A DNA stretch of 64,000 nt from Apostichopus japonicus (GCF_037975245.1 NC_092580.1:12551501-12615500); one strand, 5' to 3'. Positions 23,515 to 35,889 are shown, counted from the stretch's first letter. A program made the numbers and translations. Notes: generated by a model not told the origin, from the sequence alone.

Positions 23515-24431
23515 TTAGCCTCTATTTCATGGCTAAGGCGAATTTGGCAATATTTTGCAAAATGACCTCGATTATGACAGTAATGACATGTGATTGAAGG
23601 ATTAAAATATGGTAACCTTCTCCTGTTATCATTCCGACCTGTCCTAGGACCACGAGAATCACGAGAACTATATCTTTGCCTCATATCTTTAGGATTGTCT
23701 TGCGATTCTGACCTACGTGACTGATCAAACTTGGTCTCTAATTCCTGAATTTTGGTACACAACTCGTGTATCTCAGAAGATGCAGAAATAGTAGGAGTCT
23801 GAACAGAAGACGCTTTGTCGTGCATTGCCATAAATAGTTCGGAAGAAGCTGTGGGTTGACTTTGGATTTTTAAGTCAAAATAACATTGTACTTTCATGAC
23901 CAAGTCTGCAATTGTTGCTTTTGGTGATGCAGACATTAACACTGCTGAGCGGCATTGCAAAGGCAGGGTCGAGATGAATTTATCTTTAATTTGATCATCG
24001 CCATAACTTAAATGTGCTGCAGCTTTTGAAATTTTGGCCAAATGAGCTTGAGCTGTATCACCTGGCGTATAGCTTAATGCGTGAAATGCCTGTGATTTAG
24101 CGTAGGAAGAAGTGCCTGGACTGAAACGAGCAAGGAATTGCTTTCGAAGATCAGCAATAGTTGAAAAATTTTTGTTTTCAATCCAGAGTCTGGCTTGGCC
24201 TTTAAGTGTTCGCTTAAATATGCGACATATTTCATTAAATTCTTCCGCTACAGCCTCAGGGGTGGTTTGGGACGGCAATTTTTGCACCTCTAAATAATCT
24301 TCAAATCCCAAATAATGAGCTTCGGCTAAATCTGCATCAATTACATCGCCCTGAAATCGTGATGGCAAAAAATCAGTGGGCCTATGTTTCTGCATAACAG
24401 AGGTCGAAGTTTCCTGTTTACTGACGGACAT
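23481..24431 (-). CDS. gag: Gypsy Gag protein with zinc knuckle
   Basis: A 316-residue retrotransposon structural protein that packages element RNA into cytoplasmic particles. The centre resembles the retrotransposon gag capsid region (aromatic/charged helices including G-Q-A-R-L-W-I-E). A basic S/R/D-rich linker precedes a single CCHC zinc knuckle, C-H-Y-C-H-N-R-G-H-F-A-K-Y-C, at about residues 285-298. It starts at the ATG on 24,431, some 700 bp inside the 5' LTR. Translation of Pol needs a -1 shift before the TAG at 23,481-23,483. No canonical slippery heptamer is visible in the overlap. Confidence 0.92.
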   Translation of the reverse strand: MSVSKQETSTSVMQKHRPTDFLPSRFQGDVIDADLAEAHYLGFEDYLEVQKLPSQTTPEAVAEEFNEICRIFKRTLKGQARLWIENKNFSTIADLRKQFLARFSPGTSSYAKSQAFHALSYTPGDTAQAHLAKISKAAAHLSYGDDQIKDKFISTLPLQCRSAVLMSASPKATIADLVMKVQCYFDLKIQSQPTASSELFMAMHDKASSVQTPTISASSEIHELCTKIQELETKFDQSRRSESQDNPKDMRQRYSSRDSRGPRTGRNDNRRRLPYFNPSITCHYCHNRGHFAKYCQIRLSHEIEANVNKVPTQNFQ

Positions 24432-25138
24432 TATGCCGAATACAATTAGGCTAGTTATGAGTATACAACATGAGCCTATACTTAATTGAACACACTATCG
24501 ACCGTTATTAAATACAAATAACAAATATGCAATACATGGACACGATTAAAATAACTTATCGTTACACTCTGATCTCAAATAGGGGTTGGGATACAAATTG
24601 GCATGATTTCACTCACCCTTAAGTTTAACTAAGAACTGGTACTGGAACTGCAAACGATGATTGAAGTCCCTCGGTTAGCAGTAGTAGTAGTAGCCTAGTA
24701 GCGGCAGGTAGTAGCAGTAGCAGGTGGGTAGTAGCAGGTGGGCCTACATCTCGTATGCTGCAGATTCGTTCGCCGTTGACATCGGGTAGAGTCTAGGCTT
24801 AGATCGCGAAAATGTTCAGTTCTGATGTTTAGAGCTGTAGTATTCTAAGTACTAGTTGCGCGAATGTTCAAACGCGAACTGCATGCTGGGTTGATTAACG
24901 TTAGTGTACGATCAACGTTAGTGTGGTTCCTGCATCCGGTGTACAGACTTAGGCTAGTATAGGCTGACTTCCCTCGTAGGGTGTGTATGTTAGGCAAGGT
25001 CGTGAACATACGTTGTGTTCCTCGTTAGGTCTTCGGGCCAAAAAAAAAATCACCTGTTCGTTATTGATCGTAACGAACGAAAGTTGTGAAAAGTTCCGTT
25101 ACCGTTTTGTTCCTGAAGAAAGCAACCGATCTCCACCA
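24432..25138 (-). other. Retrotransposon 5' leader and primer-binding site
   Basis: The untranslated leader between 5' LTR and gag. It holds a run of GTAGTAG/GCAGTAG trinucleotide-like repeats at 24,679-24,745. The base next to the LTR starts a TGG primer-binding site (minus strand, from 25,138). The matching tRNA was not identified. Confidence 0.8.
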
Positions 25139-25865
25139 TGTAATATTGTGTCGAGCCCGGCTCCTCCGATAGTAAAACTATATCGGGACTCGCGATAGAA
25201 AGGTACTGGGATATCTTGATGCCGTATTTATGCTTCTTCAGGAGATGTCTCGAACGGAAGAAAACAATGACTTCACACAAAAAAACAATTTGACGAGATA
25301 GGATTTGATTTGATGATTCGGTATAATTTCTTCTCTGTCGATTCTCTTTACAAATAAAACTAAATTACAATGATTTGACTTGACTTGACTCCGTCAATTA
25401 AACAATTAGAAAGAGTGATGAAATGGTGACGAAGCAACGAACTGATCACGGAGCGCTGACGGAGTCATAAATTTCTGACCTCCTTTTTCTTTTAAACCTT
25501 ACTTCCATAAAAATCCCTCTGCGCACAATCAGTAGGCAGCCAATGACCTGACCATCCTGTATTAACCTAACGATATAAAAATAAGTGCACTGGCACTGAT
25601 CTGCCCTGATTGGTTGGGAGTTTGGAAGTCCATCCCCTTTTCTATGGAAACTTCCATACCACGTGAGAGAACCTTCTCGAATGTTCCACAGATATAATGG
25701 AATCTATTTTGGGAAAAGGCCCTGTACCAAGATTCAATAAGATAGTTAAAAACTTCTCGTGGGAAAACTGAATCCATGACCTAGATAAATACATAAGAGG
25801 CCCGTAAGGTGTCTCGATGGAGTGTTTCGGTAACATCAAAGAGATGGTATCACTATTTCATAACA
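25139..25865 (-). repeat. 5' LTR of the gypsy element
   Basis: 727 bp, TG...CA on the plus strand, nearly identical to the copy at 16,592-17,329. It contains the element's promoter by position. Small open frames inside it are duplicated between the LTRs simply because the LTRs are. Confidence 0.95.
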
Positions 25866-26892
25866 CTATAGTGCCGTTTTCGAAATGAAGTAGTCTGTCG
25901 GGGAAATGGCGTGCACAATGATGATAGTTCTTTCCATAGGTTTATACGTTTGTGCTAATGTGAAACATGATAAGGAGACTGAATGTCACTACAACAGGTT
26001 TTTAGAAATATCAGAAAAATGAGGAGGTTGTTCTGAGAAAGCAGTAGTTACCCAGTCACTTTGCTAAACATGTTTATAAGGGTGGAAATCAGTGACGGTC
26101 ATGTAATGGAAACACCTAGTCATGCATAGGTTAGCTTTCTTCTGAAGCCCATCTGCTATCATCTTGTTGAGGATGTACAGCCTATGCAGTTCGCGAAAAT
26201 GTTTGCTGCGGAATAAAGCGAACAAACCATTCTTCTTCTGCCCTCATTGATAATTCGGCAAAATGAGGGGACACGAGTATGGTAGGCCATACGGGAAATA
26301 ATTGCTGATTTAATGTCCGTACGAATTAAAATTATTACCGGTATTAATTCTATTTAATACCGGCATTAATTCTCAGCCAATCACCATGCAGCTTCATATA
26401 CCGGTATTAAATATAATTAATACGGGCATTAAATATAATTAATACGGGCATTAAATATAATTAATACGGGTATTAAATAGAATTAATAAGGGCATTAAAT
26501 ATAATTTATACGGGCATTATATAGAATTAATACGGGTATTAAATAGACCAATCACATCAACGAATTTTTCTACCACGTAAATAGAATTAATACGGGCATT
26601 AAATAGAATTAATACGCGTATTAAATAGAATTAATACGGGTATTAAATAGAATTAATACGCGCATTAAATAGAATTAATACGGGCATTAATAGAATTAAT
26701 ACGGGCATTAAATACAATTACTACGGGCATTAAATATAATTAATACGGGCATTAATAGAATTAATACGGGTATTAAATAGAATTAATACACGCATTAAAT
26801 ATAATTAATACGGGCATTAAATAGACCAATCACATCAGCAGGATTTTCACTTGTTCATCTGATCTGATCGCCGCGCCAACCTACAACTTACG

Positions 26893-27088
26893 TTCTTCGA
26901 AGAATAACAAGACGGTTCAAAGCATTGCGAACTGATAAAACATCGGACTGGGATTGAGGGTCAACATTTGTCAATAAACTACAAGTATCGCTCGCTTCTC
27001 GACGAAAATCATGCAAAAATTGTTCTTTGTCTGTCATGCGTGCCATTGCGTTGTATGTTGTACCTTGCTAGCTAGCTAAAACTACATT
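26893..27088 (-). pseudogene. Core reading frame of foldback element, copy 1
   Basis: The minus strand reads A-R-M-T-D-K-E-Q-F-L-H-D-F-R-R-E-A-S and on to L-N-R-L-V-I-L, about 55 residues. It is the sister of the frame at 27,658-27,876, but an in-frame TAG lies 9 codons upstream of the first Met. Most differences from copy 2 leave the frame intact. No family is recognised. It may be a fragment of a captured gene or a transposase remnant. Confidence 0.4.
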
Positions 27089-27657
27089 GCTTTCACGCTT
27101 ATGGTAGGCCATACGGGAAATAATTGCTGATTTAATGTCCGTACGAATTAAAATTATTACCGGTATTAATTCTATTTAATACCGGCATTAATTCTCAGCC
27201 AATCACTATGCAGCTTCATATGCCAGTATTAAATATAATTAATACGGGTATGGTAGGCCGCATGGGAAATAATTGCTGAATTATGTCCGACATAATTGCT
27301 GAATTATGTCCGACATATATCCGAATTATGTACCACATAAATACGAATTATGTACCACATAAATCGTCCAATCAAGTGAGCGCATCGCGATGCTTATTTA
27401 TGCGGTCCATTAATCGTATTTCATACCGGCATTAAATAGAATTAATACGGGCATTAATAGAATTAATACGCGCATTAAATAGAATTAATGCGGGCATTAA
27501 ATAGAATTAATACGGGTATTAAATAGAATTAATACGGGTATTAAATAGAATAAATACGGGTATTAAAGACCAATCACATCAGTAGGATTCTCCCTTGTTC
27601 ATCTGATCTGATCGCCGCGCCAACCTACAACTTACGTTCACCGCACTATTTTGCTCT

Positions 27658-27876
27658 TCAAATAAGAACAACAAGACGGTTCAAAGCATTGCGAACTGGT
27701 AAAACATCGGACTGGGATTGGGGGTCAACATTTGTCAATAACCTACAAGTATCGTTCGCTTCTCGACGAAAATCATGCAAAAATTGTTCTTTGTCTGTCA
27801 TGCGTGACATTGCGTTGTATGTTGTACCTTGCTTGCTAGCTAAAACTACATTGCTGTCACGCTGGGGGATTAACAC
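27658..27876 (-). CDS. Core reading frame of foldback element, copy 2
   Basis: A 72-residue minus-strand frame from 27,876, with a charged helix-like stretch (M-T-D-K-E-Q-F-L-H-D-F-R-R-E-A) followed by L-L-T-N-V-D-P-Q-S-Q-S-D-V-L and R-N-A-L-N-R-L-V. It has no zinc finger, DDE motif or membrane segment. Because the frame survives in both copies of the core, it may be coding or a captured exon. Function is unknown. Confidence 0.4.
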   Translation of the reverse strand: MLIPQRDSNVVLASKQGTTYNAMSRMTDKEQFLHDFRREANDTCRLLTNVDPQSQSDVLPVRNALNRLVVLI

Positions 27877-28220
27877 TAGCTCAGACTGAGCATGGTATCA
27901 AAATTCGCTGATGTGATTGGTCTATTTAATACCCGTATTAATTCTATTTAATGCGCGTATTAATTCTATTTAATGGGCGTATTAATTCTATTTAATGCCC
28001 GTATTAATTCTATTTAATACCCGTACTAATTATATTTAATGCCCGTATTAATTATATTTAATGCCCGTATTAATTATATTTAATACCGGCATATGAAGCT
28101 GCATGGTGATTGGCTGAGAATTAATGCCGGTATTAAATAGAATTAATACCGGTAATAATTTTAATTCGTACGGACATTATAAATCAGCAATTATTTCCCG
28201 TATGGCCAACCATACACGAG

Positions 28221-30850
28221 CGGGTTGGGATACGTACCAGCTCAAGTACATCAGCTCGGAAGCGGCACGGTGTGGTTCCTTCGAAAGTTGCTAGCTATGG
28301 TTCGTTCGTATTTGCAGTAGGATGCGTACACAACCGATGGAAGTCAACACTGACTGCGTCAAAGTTCATAAAAACAAATTAATGCACCATTCTGCATCTA
28401 GTTATCGTCAAACAAGAAAGGAGGCTCCCAGGACGATTTCAAAATTCACTAAAATGGTCCACAATTTCACACCACCACCCAAAGGAAGTGAAGAGCCATG
28501 CTATAGAGAAGTGCTTTAATACAAGCACTGCATACTTCTTCATGCGGAGTCACTCACATTTTATAAGGCAAAACTGTACTAAAAACAATCGTGAGCCAAT
28601 TATTGCATGATTGTACCTCCCCCCCCCCCCCCCCTTAGTGAGAGAAGCTTTTGTATATTAAGAATACTGTTTTTCTGATAAAACAGACAAATTATAATAG
28701 GCATCCTAAAAATTTACAACAAACATTGTCATGTTATTATCTAGGCCTAGATTCCCTAGAACGTCATTAAATGGGCATCGTCACGGTATTTCTGAACCTC
28801 AGACAATTATTCTTCAAGGTTAAGGTCAACATAATTACTTGGTAAACAATTTCACACAAAGACAAATTATGCAAACAAATTTGAGTGAAAAGCTTATTGC
28901 TACCACGTGCATGGAACGCCGATATTCCTCCCTCAGGAGGTAGGAAGCTTCCAAAAAGTGGAGGGGGGCACAACATCAGAAGGGCACGTTCTTGTCAAAT
29001 CCTATACTGCTAATTGCATAATTTATAACTTTGGAACGTAAGAAGCCTCGTGATGGGGAACCAAAAAGCAGAGGTAAAAGTACAAATGTGTCAACTTTTG
29101 TTGTAACTTTACACAAATACGTATTAAGTGGGCGAAACTGCACGAGCACCCCCCCCCCCCAATACATTTGATGTGATATGATATCAGACCACTGATCTGT
29201 CTGTGGGGTTAGTGTACAGATCAGTGAATCAGACTACGGAGATTAGAGGGCGCATTTGCCAAACAACTTTCCCTTTCTGTGCCAAAAAATAGGTTTTTGA
29301 CTGTAATTGTAACAGTAACAGGACCTCCGACATCACATATCTGACATTACTCTTTCGTTCTCAGGTTTGTATATATCACCATACTGCCTGATAAGTTGAT
29401 AGAGGCAAAGTAATAGATGAAGAATATCGTAGGGTGCATAGATTATGCCTCTTGTGTAATATTGATTCGATTAGAGCACGAAACGATCCATTTCGATTTC
29501 ATTCGTAAATTTCTTTGTAGCCGAATCCTTATGTTAAGTCATGACTGTGTTAGGTTGTCGTGTTTGTCACGTTCCAAGCGAACAAGTTTTGAGAAAATGG
29601 ACGTAAGCATCACCCAAACATAAAGGTTGTTTAGTCACTTGGGACAATGATAGACAATGCATCATGTTCCTAAGTGATTATTATCCCTTTATTATAAGCA
29701 ATGATTTATACATATTCATGATTAACTATTTTATTCCAGTAATTATAAGGTAACTGCTTACCAGGAAGTAGAGAGAGCGTATGCAATTAGGCTAGTACAG
29801 ATATACGGCTCTGGGCTAGTAAACGTACGAGTAGGCTATATATAAACGTTCATACATATTGAGTGACAAAGATATCACGTGACCGATAGACATGGGGATT
29901 ACCCTTTGAGCTGAATCATGTCATTCAGGGGTTACCAAAACAATTATTATTTGTACTATATCAGTAACATTCAGGGATCATCTCAACAGATAATGCTAGA
30001 CCTATTTTCTGAAACTGTTATAGTTCTGTGAACATTTGATTGTGGCTATTATATTGAAGTTGCTTTGTTATTACTTGTAAGGAAACAAAGTTTGTGACTG
30101 TAATGGGATCTCTGAACTAACTTCTCAGACATTACTTAGATCTATCATGATAGTTTTTCCCCCAATAAAATAGGGGGGGGGGGGTATAGTAGGTATGTTA
30201 GAATTCTCTTGACACATGTAAATAAAGGAAGGAATTAACAAACAAAGAAACAAGAGCAGATACACGCACAAAAAATATCAGAACAGGAATTACATATCAG
30301 ATCCAATGTAAAACAGAAGAGTAAAAGTGTAGCAGATCAAATATAGACCTAAAGACTCTATATATAATGAAAACAATTTAATTTAACATTAATTCTCTCA
30401 AATTTATTGAGAATGGTAAGAAAACTGGTGTGCACATATTCTGATTTATATCGATTTGGTATTTGAAGAAAAAAAGATACTTTCAATCCGTTTCAATGTG
30501 TTCTTGTCTGAGATGTGAAACGAGAGCAAAATATGTGATTGTGTCATTGTATCCTCTTTATAAATTTGGTAAGTTGTCCACATAAACTTGTCAATATGTT
30601 TTGTCTTCACCACGTACATAGCAAATTGCCTCATTGAGGACTAATATGTTAACTAGATAATACATGCCATTATGTAGGTTGTAGTTGGTATTACTCATTA
30701 AAACAATAGTCTTTAATTGTTTGTGAATATTAGTATAGGCAGATGTTTCTGACAATTGTAATTGTAAATATTGTTCTTCCTACTGTATTTCATTTTCTAT
30801 CTTATCTGTATAATGAATTCTGTGAAAATATACTTAAGTCTGATATGGGT
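28221..30850. other. Intergenic region without recognised genes
   Basis: Only short frames are present. It contains a poly-C run at about 28,618-28,635, a relic of the dispersed family of the first 7 kb at 28,915-28,990, and poly-C/poly-G runs near 29,150 and 30,174-30,184. Confidence 0.5.
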
Positions 30851-31872
30851 GTTTGTATGTTTGTGTGTGCGTTTGTGATGCCCAGCTTGTAAACACAATA
30901 TCTCAAGAAGGGAATGTTGGACCAACTTCATGTTTGGTGTGTAGATGTACCACATTGAGTACAAGGAGCCTATTGTTTTTGTGGAGGTCACTCGGGGTCA
31001 AATTGTGGAAACCTTGTAAACACGATATCTCAAGAAAGGAAGCTTAAGAAAGCCTCATGTTTAGTGTGTAGAAGTACCATATTGAGTACAGGAAGCCTAT
31101 TGTTTTTGTGTGGAGGTTAAAAGGTCATTTAGGGTCACTAGGGGTCAAATTGTGAAAACCTTGCAAACAAGATATCTCAAGAAGGTAATGTTGGACCAAC
31201 TTCATGTTTGGTGTGTAGTTGTACCACATTGAGAACAAGAAGCCTATTGTTTTCTGTGGAGGTCAGATGTCATTTGGGGTCACTAGGGGTCAAAGTGTGA
31301 AAACCTTGTAAACACGATAGCTCACAAAAGGAAGCTAGGGCAAACCTCATATTTAGTGCGTAGACGTACCACATTGAGTACAGGAAGCCTAATGTTTTTG
31401 GTGTAGGTCAAAGTACATTTGGGGACAACAGGTCAAATTGTATATATTTGGTTTGTAGATGTACCATATGAAATTTAAGGAGCCTATTATTGCTTTTGGT
31501 GGAGGTCAAAGGTCATTTGAAGTGAGCAAATGCCAAACATTTACTTCACTCCCCTCTTACCTGTCTCTCCACACTAACACATCTTCCTAAACATAATATC
31601 GTAATGGAAGCTTGGACGGATCGCATATTTGGTATGTAATTGTACTACATTGAGTACAAGAAGGTCAATGGTCATTTGAGTTCACCAGGGGTCAGATTGT
31701 GAAACCATGTTTTACACAATATTTCAACAAGGACTGATGTCATATTTATTATGTTGATGTATCTATCACATTAAGTACAAGAAGCTTGTTGTTGAGGTCA
31801 ATGGTCATTTCAGGACAGCCTGTGTCATTGTGAATTTATTGTTTGTAACATCGCACTGCTTTTTACTGTACT

Positions 31873-32242
31873 CAGTGGCGGAGCGCCCATACAGTCAGAT
31901 GGGGCGGATGCCCCTCCTGACGGACTCAAATGGACTGATAGCGCCCTTTTCAGCTTTTTACCACTTTTTACTTAGTCGCGATAATTGACTTTTTTATTGC
32001 GCTCTCATCAACCTATTGATATTTGTCACATTTTTTGGGCGCTGACATCTATTTATTCTTTGTTTAGCTGCAAATTAGCACGGAAAGGGTCATTTCCGGC
32101 GATCTAGGGACTATTAAGCGTTACTCAAAAATTTTGGTACGCTCCGCGCCAACTCGTAGTGGCGCTCTGCTTAGATAGTGTTGGAAGCGCCCCTACAGAC
32201 CATTCTCGCCCCTCTTGACCAATACCCCTAGCTCCGCCACTG
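31873..32242. mobile_element. 370-bp hAT-type MITE
   Basis: Twelve-base perfect terminal inverted repeats (CAGTGGCGGAGC ... GCTCCGCCACTG) are flanked by the 8-bp target duplication ACTGTACT at 31,865-31,872 and 32,243-32,250. This is the hAT signature. The inside has no coding capacity. It includes the module with TACGCTCCGCGCCAACT and GGCGCTCTGCTTAGATAGT (about 32,086-32,185), shared with the other two hAT-type elements in the window. Confidence 0.92.
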
Positions 32243-33483
32243 ACTGTACTACTAATATCAAGTATGTTGTACACCCTCACTAAACATTACGTCAGATTCA
32301 TGCAGAAAATAGGTGAATGTTACATCACCGAAACCACTATGCATTTTTGCATTCTGGTTATTAGTTAAGGTTCAGAAAGATTTAGCACCTTCTTGCATTA
32401 CTGTGCCAAACTACTTAGCCACTCATTACTTGATAAACAATTTAAAATTTGAGAAATAGGACAGTTTCAAACTGTATGTAATAAACTCCTTTAATTGATA
32501 GGGCTTTAATTGATGGGATTGTTTATTCTGGGTGTTGTACCTCAAACTTGACTTAAATTCTTTCATCAACTTTAGATTTATTATTAGTATAAACCATTTT
32601 AACCTTTATTACTCTTTGACTAAAACTTATTTATAAGTATATATGTACTATTCTGTATTTTATACTGGATTTATAATAAATTTAAAACTTGAAAAAAATT
32701 GAAACTTGACCAAACTGATCTTCAAAAAGTAAGTGAAGTAGAAAAGACAAGTAGGACCCAAAATGTACATGTTAACAATTTAATGCAAATTAAATTGGTT
32801 GCAAAGTTTTGGTGACCAGATATTTTAATACTGTACCTGCCAGTAAGTAAGTCTCTGTGTGTTGTGGATATTTGTAAATATGTTGATTTCGCTGTTGGAA
32901 TATTAATTGCTAGGATATGTAACCTAAGCTGTAGGGATTAAAATCAAATCATTTTTCCTTCGTTGTTTCATTACTTTATCTTATTACAAATGCTAATATC
33001 ATGGAAAGATGCAATATTGCGTGAGCTATTATACACGTAGCCTTACATGTGTTGTAGTTAGTACCTTTACAATAAACAACAAGAGGGCAATCCATGGAGT
33101 TGCAGATCTCATCTTCTCCATGATGGAAGTGATTGTTGGGTTACTATTGAATGCATCTGGTTGCCATCTTTGTTTTAATAGACTGGAATGCAGTGGATGA
33201 TATGCAATGGATGGGGTCATAGGTCATTTGTGGTCAAGGGGGGTGAAAGTCTTAAAACCATTAAAACACAATAGCTTCAAAAGCACTCGGATGAACTGTA
33301 TTCTTTGCATGTGGATGTATAAGCAAGTATATAGTACAGTCTAATTTGCGATTACCAGAGGTCACATTTTGAAAACCTTGTAAACACGATAGCAAATTAA
33401 AGCTTGGGTTAACGTCATACCTGGTATTTGAATCCACCTTATAACATGCACTCATATATGAGTGCATGTTTTTTGTGAAGGTT

Positions 33484-34766
33484 GTTCAGCAGAACTCATT
33501 CTTCTCATCACGAATATTGTCAATACTTCTATGTCAACAGGAACCGTACCTGATTCCTTTAAGGTTGCTCATGTGACTCCTGTACTTAAAAAGACCAGCT
33601 TAGATAGAAACTGTTTAAAAAATTATCGCCCTATTTCGAACTTGAGTTTCGTTTCAAAGGTTTTGGAAAAGACAGTTTTATCTCGCTTAATGGATTATCT
33701 TACACAGCAGAATCTTCTCGAACCATACCAGTCAGCTCATAAGTCTGGTCACAGTACGGAAACTGCCCTCAATGCAGTTCATAATTTTATTACATCCACG
33801 CTTGATGAAGACTGCTTTGTCCTTTTAGTTCTTTTAGACTTATCATCAGCTTTTGATACAGTTAATCATTCCATTTTGTTAGAAAGACTGCAGTCAAAGT
33901 ATCGATTAGGTGGTACTGTTCTATCCTGGTTCAATTCTTATATTACTGAGCGTTATCAACAGGTGAAAATTGAAGATGTTCTCTCGTCTCCTCGTCCATT
34001 AGTTACTGGTGTTCCACAGGGCTCTGTACTTGGACCTGTTCTTTTTTCTTTATATCTTGCGGAGTTGAGTGATATTATTCGGCACCATGGTGTTCATTTC
34101 CATCATTATGCGGATGATACTCAATTACTTCTTGCTTTCGATAAGGATGATGTGCCAAATGCTTTTCATAAAATGGAAACCTGTATAAGTGCTGTAAACA
34201 CTTGGCTTACAACTAATCAGTTGAAACTAAACTGTGATAAAACAGAGTTTATTGTTTTTCGATCACGTTTCTCTGAAGTTACACCTAATTTTTCACCACT
34301 TACTGTTGGTAAAGACTCTATTAATATCTCCTCAGCTGTTAGAAACCTTGGTGCATATTTTGACCAGACCATGTCACTTGAAAATCACGTTACTAATCTC
34401 TGTTGTTCTGCAAATTGGCAACTTAGGAAAATCAGTTTGATGAGGAATTACCTCGATAATAAGACTTGCGAGATACTGGTCCATGCGTTTGTGACATCAA
34501 AGCTTGATTTTCTTAATTCACTTTTATTTGGCCTTCCTGATTCGACCATCAAGAAACTCCAAAAGATCCAAAACACCGCTGCCCGTATTGTGAAAAGGAA
34601 AGGAAGAAAGTGCCGCACCACCCCACTTCAGGAGGAACTTCATTGGCTACCTATCAGCTACAGAATCCAGTATAAAATACTTCTTCTCACCTTCTGTGCT
34701 CATCATCTTGAACGGCCTGTGTACCTGTCACAACTTCTCTTCGTTCCTCCAACAAACTGTTTTTAA
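33484..34766 (+). pseudogene. LINE reverse transcriptase, truncated and frameshifted
   Basis: The open frame (which continues into flanking DNA to an ATG at 33,462) carries reverse transcriptase blocks: N-Y-R-P-I-S-N-L; L-L-D-L-S-S-A-F-D-T-V-N-H; G-V-P-Q-G-S-V-L-G-P; and the catalytic Y-A-D-D-T. It stops at 34,766, but the usual C-terminal sequence (T-V-P-K-P-R ... L-W-N-K-L-P ... F-K-S-L-L-K-T-H-F) continues in another frame to about 34,928, so a frameshift near 34,740-34,765 broke the gene. The N-terminal endonuclease is absent. Confidence 0.85.
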
Positions 34767-35016
34767 CTGTTCCAAAACCACGATTGAAGAACTATGGTTA
34801 CAGAAGCTTCCAATACTCTGGGTCTTGTCTCTGGAACAAGTTACCAGATCACATTCGAACATGCTATAAACTTTCTACTTTCAAAAGTCTACTTAAGACC
34901 CATTTTTTCACTTGTTCTTTTGTAAATTAATTTACTTTCTTTGTAAAGCGCTTTGAGCAGTAACTTTTGTTAATGGATTTGGCGCTATATAAGTCTCATT
35001 TATTATTATTATTATT
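33484..35016 (+). mobile_element. 5'-truncated CR1/L2-like LINE
   Basis: A non-LTR retrotransposon piece inserted in the satellite array. It is flanked by AAGGTT direct repeats (33,478-33,483 and 35,017-35,022). It keeps most of the reverse transcriptase, the C-terminal region, and a 3' end with GCGCTTTGAGC, GGCGCTATATAAG and an (ATT)n tail, a pattern common in CR1/L2-group LINEs. The 5' endonuclease half is missing. Confidence 0.85.
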
Positions 35017-35889
35017 AAGGTTAATGATCACTTGAGGTCAACAGAGGTCAAAGATTGAAAACCTTGTTAAAATGGTTAAACTCCAAAAGTAAAAACTTGA
35101 ATGTATTTCATAACTCAATATGTGGATCCCCTTTGTTGACTTTCAGAACCGAAGGTTTTTCTGCAGAGGTCAAAGTCTGAATACCTTACAAACAAAATGA
35201 CTCCAAAACTAAATCTTCGATGAACTTGGTATTTGGCTTCACCTTAAAAATCGTACGTTGTTTTTTGTGGAGGTCACAGGTTATTTGAGGTCAGCAGAGA
35301 TCAAAGTATAAAAGCAATAAAATCAAATTTTTGATGAATTTATCATGTGGTATGTAGGTCAATGCATCTTATAGAGTATAAGAGCTCTAAATACTAACAG
35401 CTGGGCTATGTAAGTCAGTTGTGTGTTGGTACAATGACTCAGTCAACTTAAGGCATTGAAGACTCGCCCCAAACCGTGTGACACCCTCCGAAAAAGTTAA
35501 CTTACCGTTGCTTGCAAGTGAAGTTTTTTTTCTTGTTGCTACAAAATGCAGACAGTAATGAAACGTGATACCTTGTTATCTTTATCTGGACCTGAGATGC
35601 CCATCACTGCTATGTACGCTGTGTGTGGGTATTGACCGTAACTGCATGTATTGACTGTACACTAGTGTCTAATTACCGACGGTAGCAAGCTGTGTGTGTA
35701 TTTTCTGGGATCAATGGTGATGTCTATTGACACTTCTGTTTCACCTCATTCGAAACTAGGTCAGATTACCGGCATCAGATCTCGTTCCTTTGTGCGCAAG
35801 TCTTCACTCCCTTTAATCAGGTTTAAACTTTAAGCCTGATTTAATTGAGTGACAACTTTTATACATTAAAACAGAATATTAACCTACTG

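Larger units (their letters stand above)
16592..25865 (-). mobile_element. Ty3/gypsy LTR retrotransposon, near intact, 9.27 kb
   Basis: The element lies on the minus strand and is bounded by two direct LTRs (25,139-25,865 is the 5' LTR; 16,592-17,329 is the 3' LTR). It is flanked by the 4-bp target duplication CTAT (16,588-16,591 and 25,866-25,869). A primer-binding site beginning TGGTGGAGATCGG adjoins the 5' LTR at 25,138 downward. A polypurine tract (AAAAGATTGAGGGGGA) adjoins the 3' LTR at about 17,332-17,347. Gag and Pol are both long and open. The LTRs differ by one 11-bp indel and very few substitutions, so insertion was recent. No envelope-like frame is recognised. Confidence 0.95.
26278..28214. 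mobile_element. Foldback-type element with tandem-repeat arms
   Basis: The outer ends are inverted repeats: TATGGTAGGCCATACGGG at the left, and its near reverse complement ending ACCATA at 28,214. They are flanked by a 6-bp direct repeat, CACGAG (26,272-26,277 and 28,215-28,220). Each arm (about 26,278-26,570 and 27,900-28,214) consists largely of 22-bp units such as AATTAATACGGGCATTAAAT and ends near ACCAATCACATC. The element is composite: the left end restarts at about 27,101 and 27,248, and the single-copy core (GATCGCCGCGCCAACC onward) occurs twice, at 26,860-27,100 and 27,600-27,865. No transposase is recognised. Confidence 0.75.
30850..35400 (+). repeat. ~130-bp satellite-like repeat array, interrupted
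   Basis: Diverged units each contain: AACACGATATCTCAAGAAGG; GTGTAGATGTACCACATTGA; TACAAGAAGCCTATTGTTTT; GTGGAGGTCAAAGGTCATTT; and GGGGTCAAATTGTGAAAACC. They run from about 30,880 to 31,860, resume after a MITE (31,873-32,242) with degraded copies at 33,190-33,480, and continue after a LINE to about 35,350. The clearest unit carries AGGTCAAAGGTCA at about 31,503, a direct repeat spaced by one base. Reverse-oriented copies lie at 5,490-5,850. Confidence 0.8.

Noticed and set aside
26330-28160. CRISPR-like array of short repeats
   Set aside because: Repeats are contiguous, AT-rich, degenerate and arranged as inverted arms in a eukaryotic context with no cas genes.
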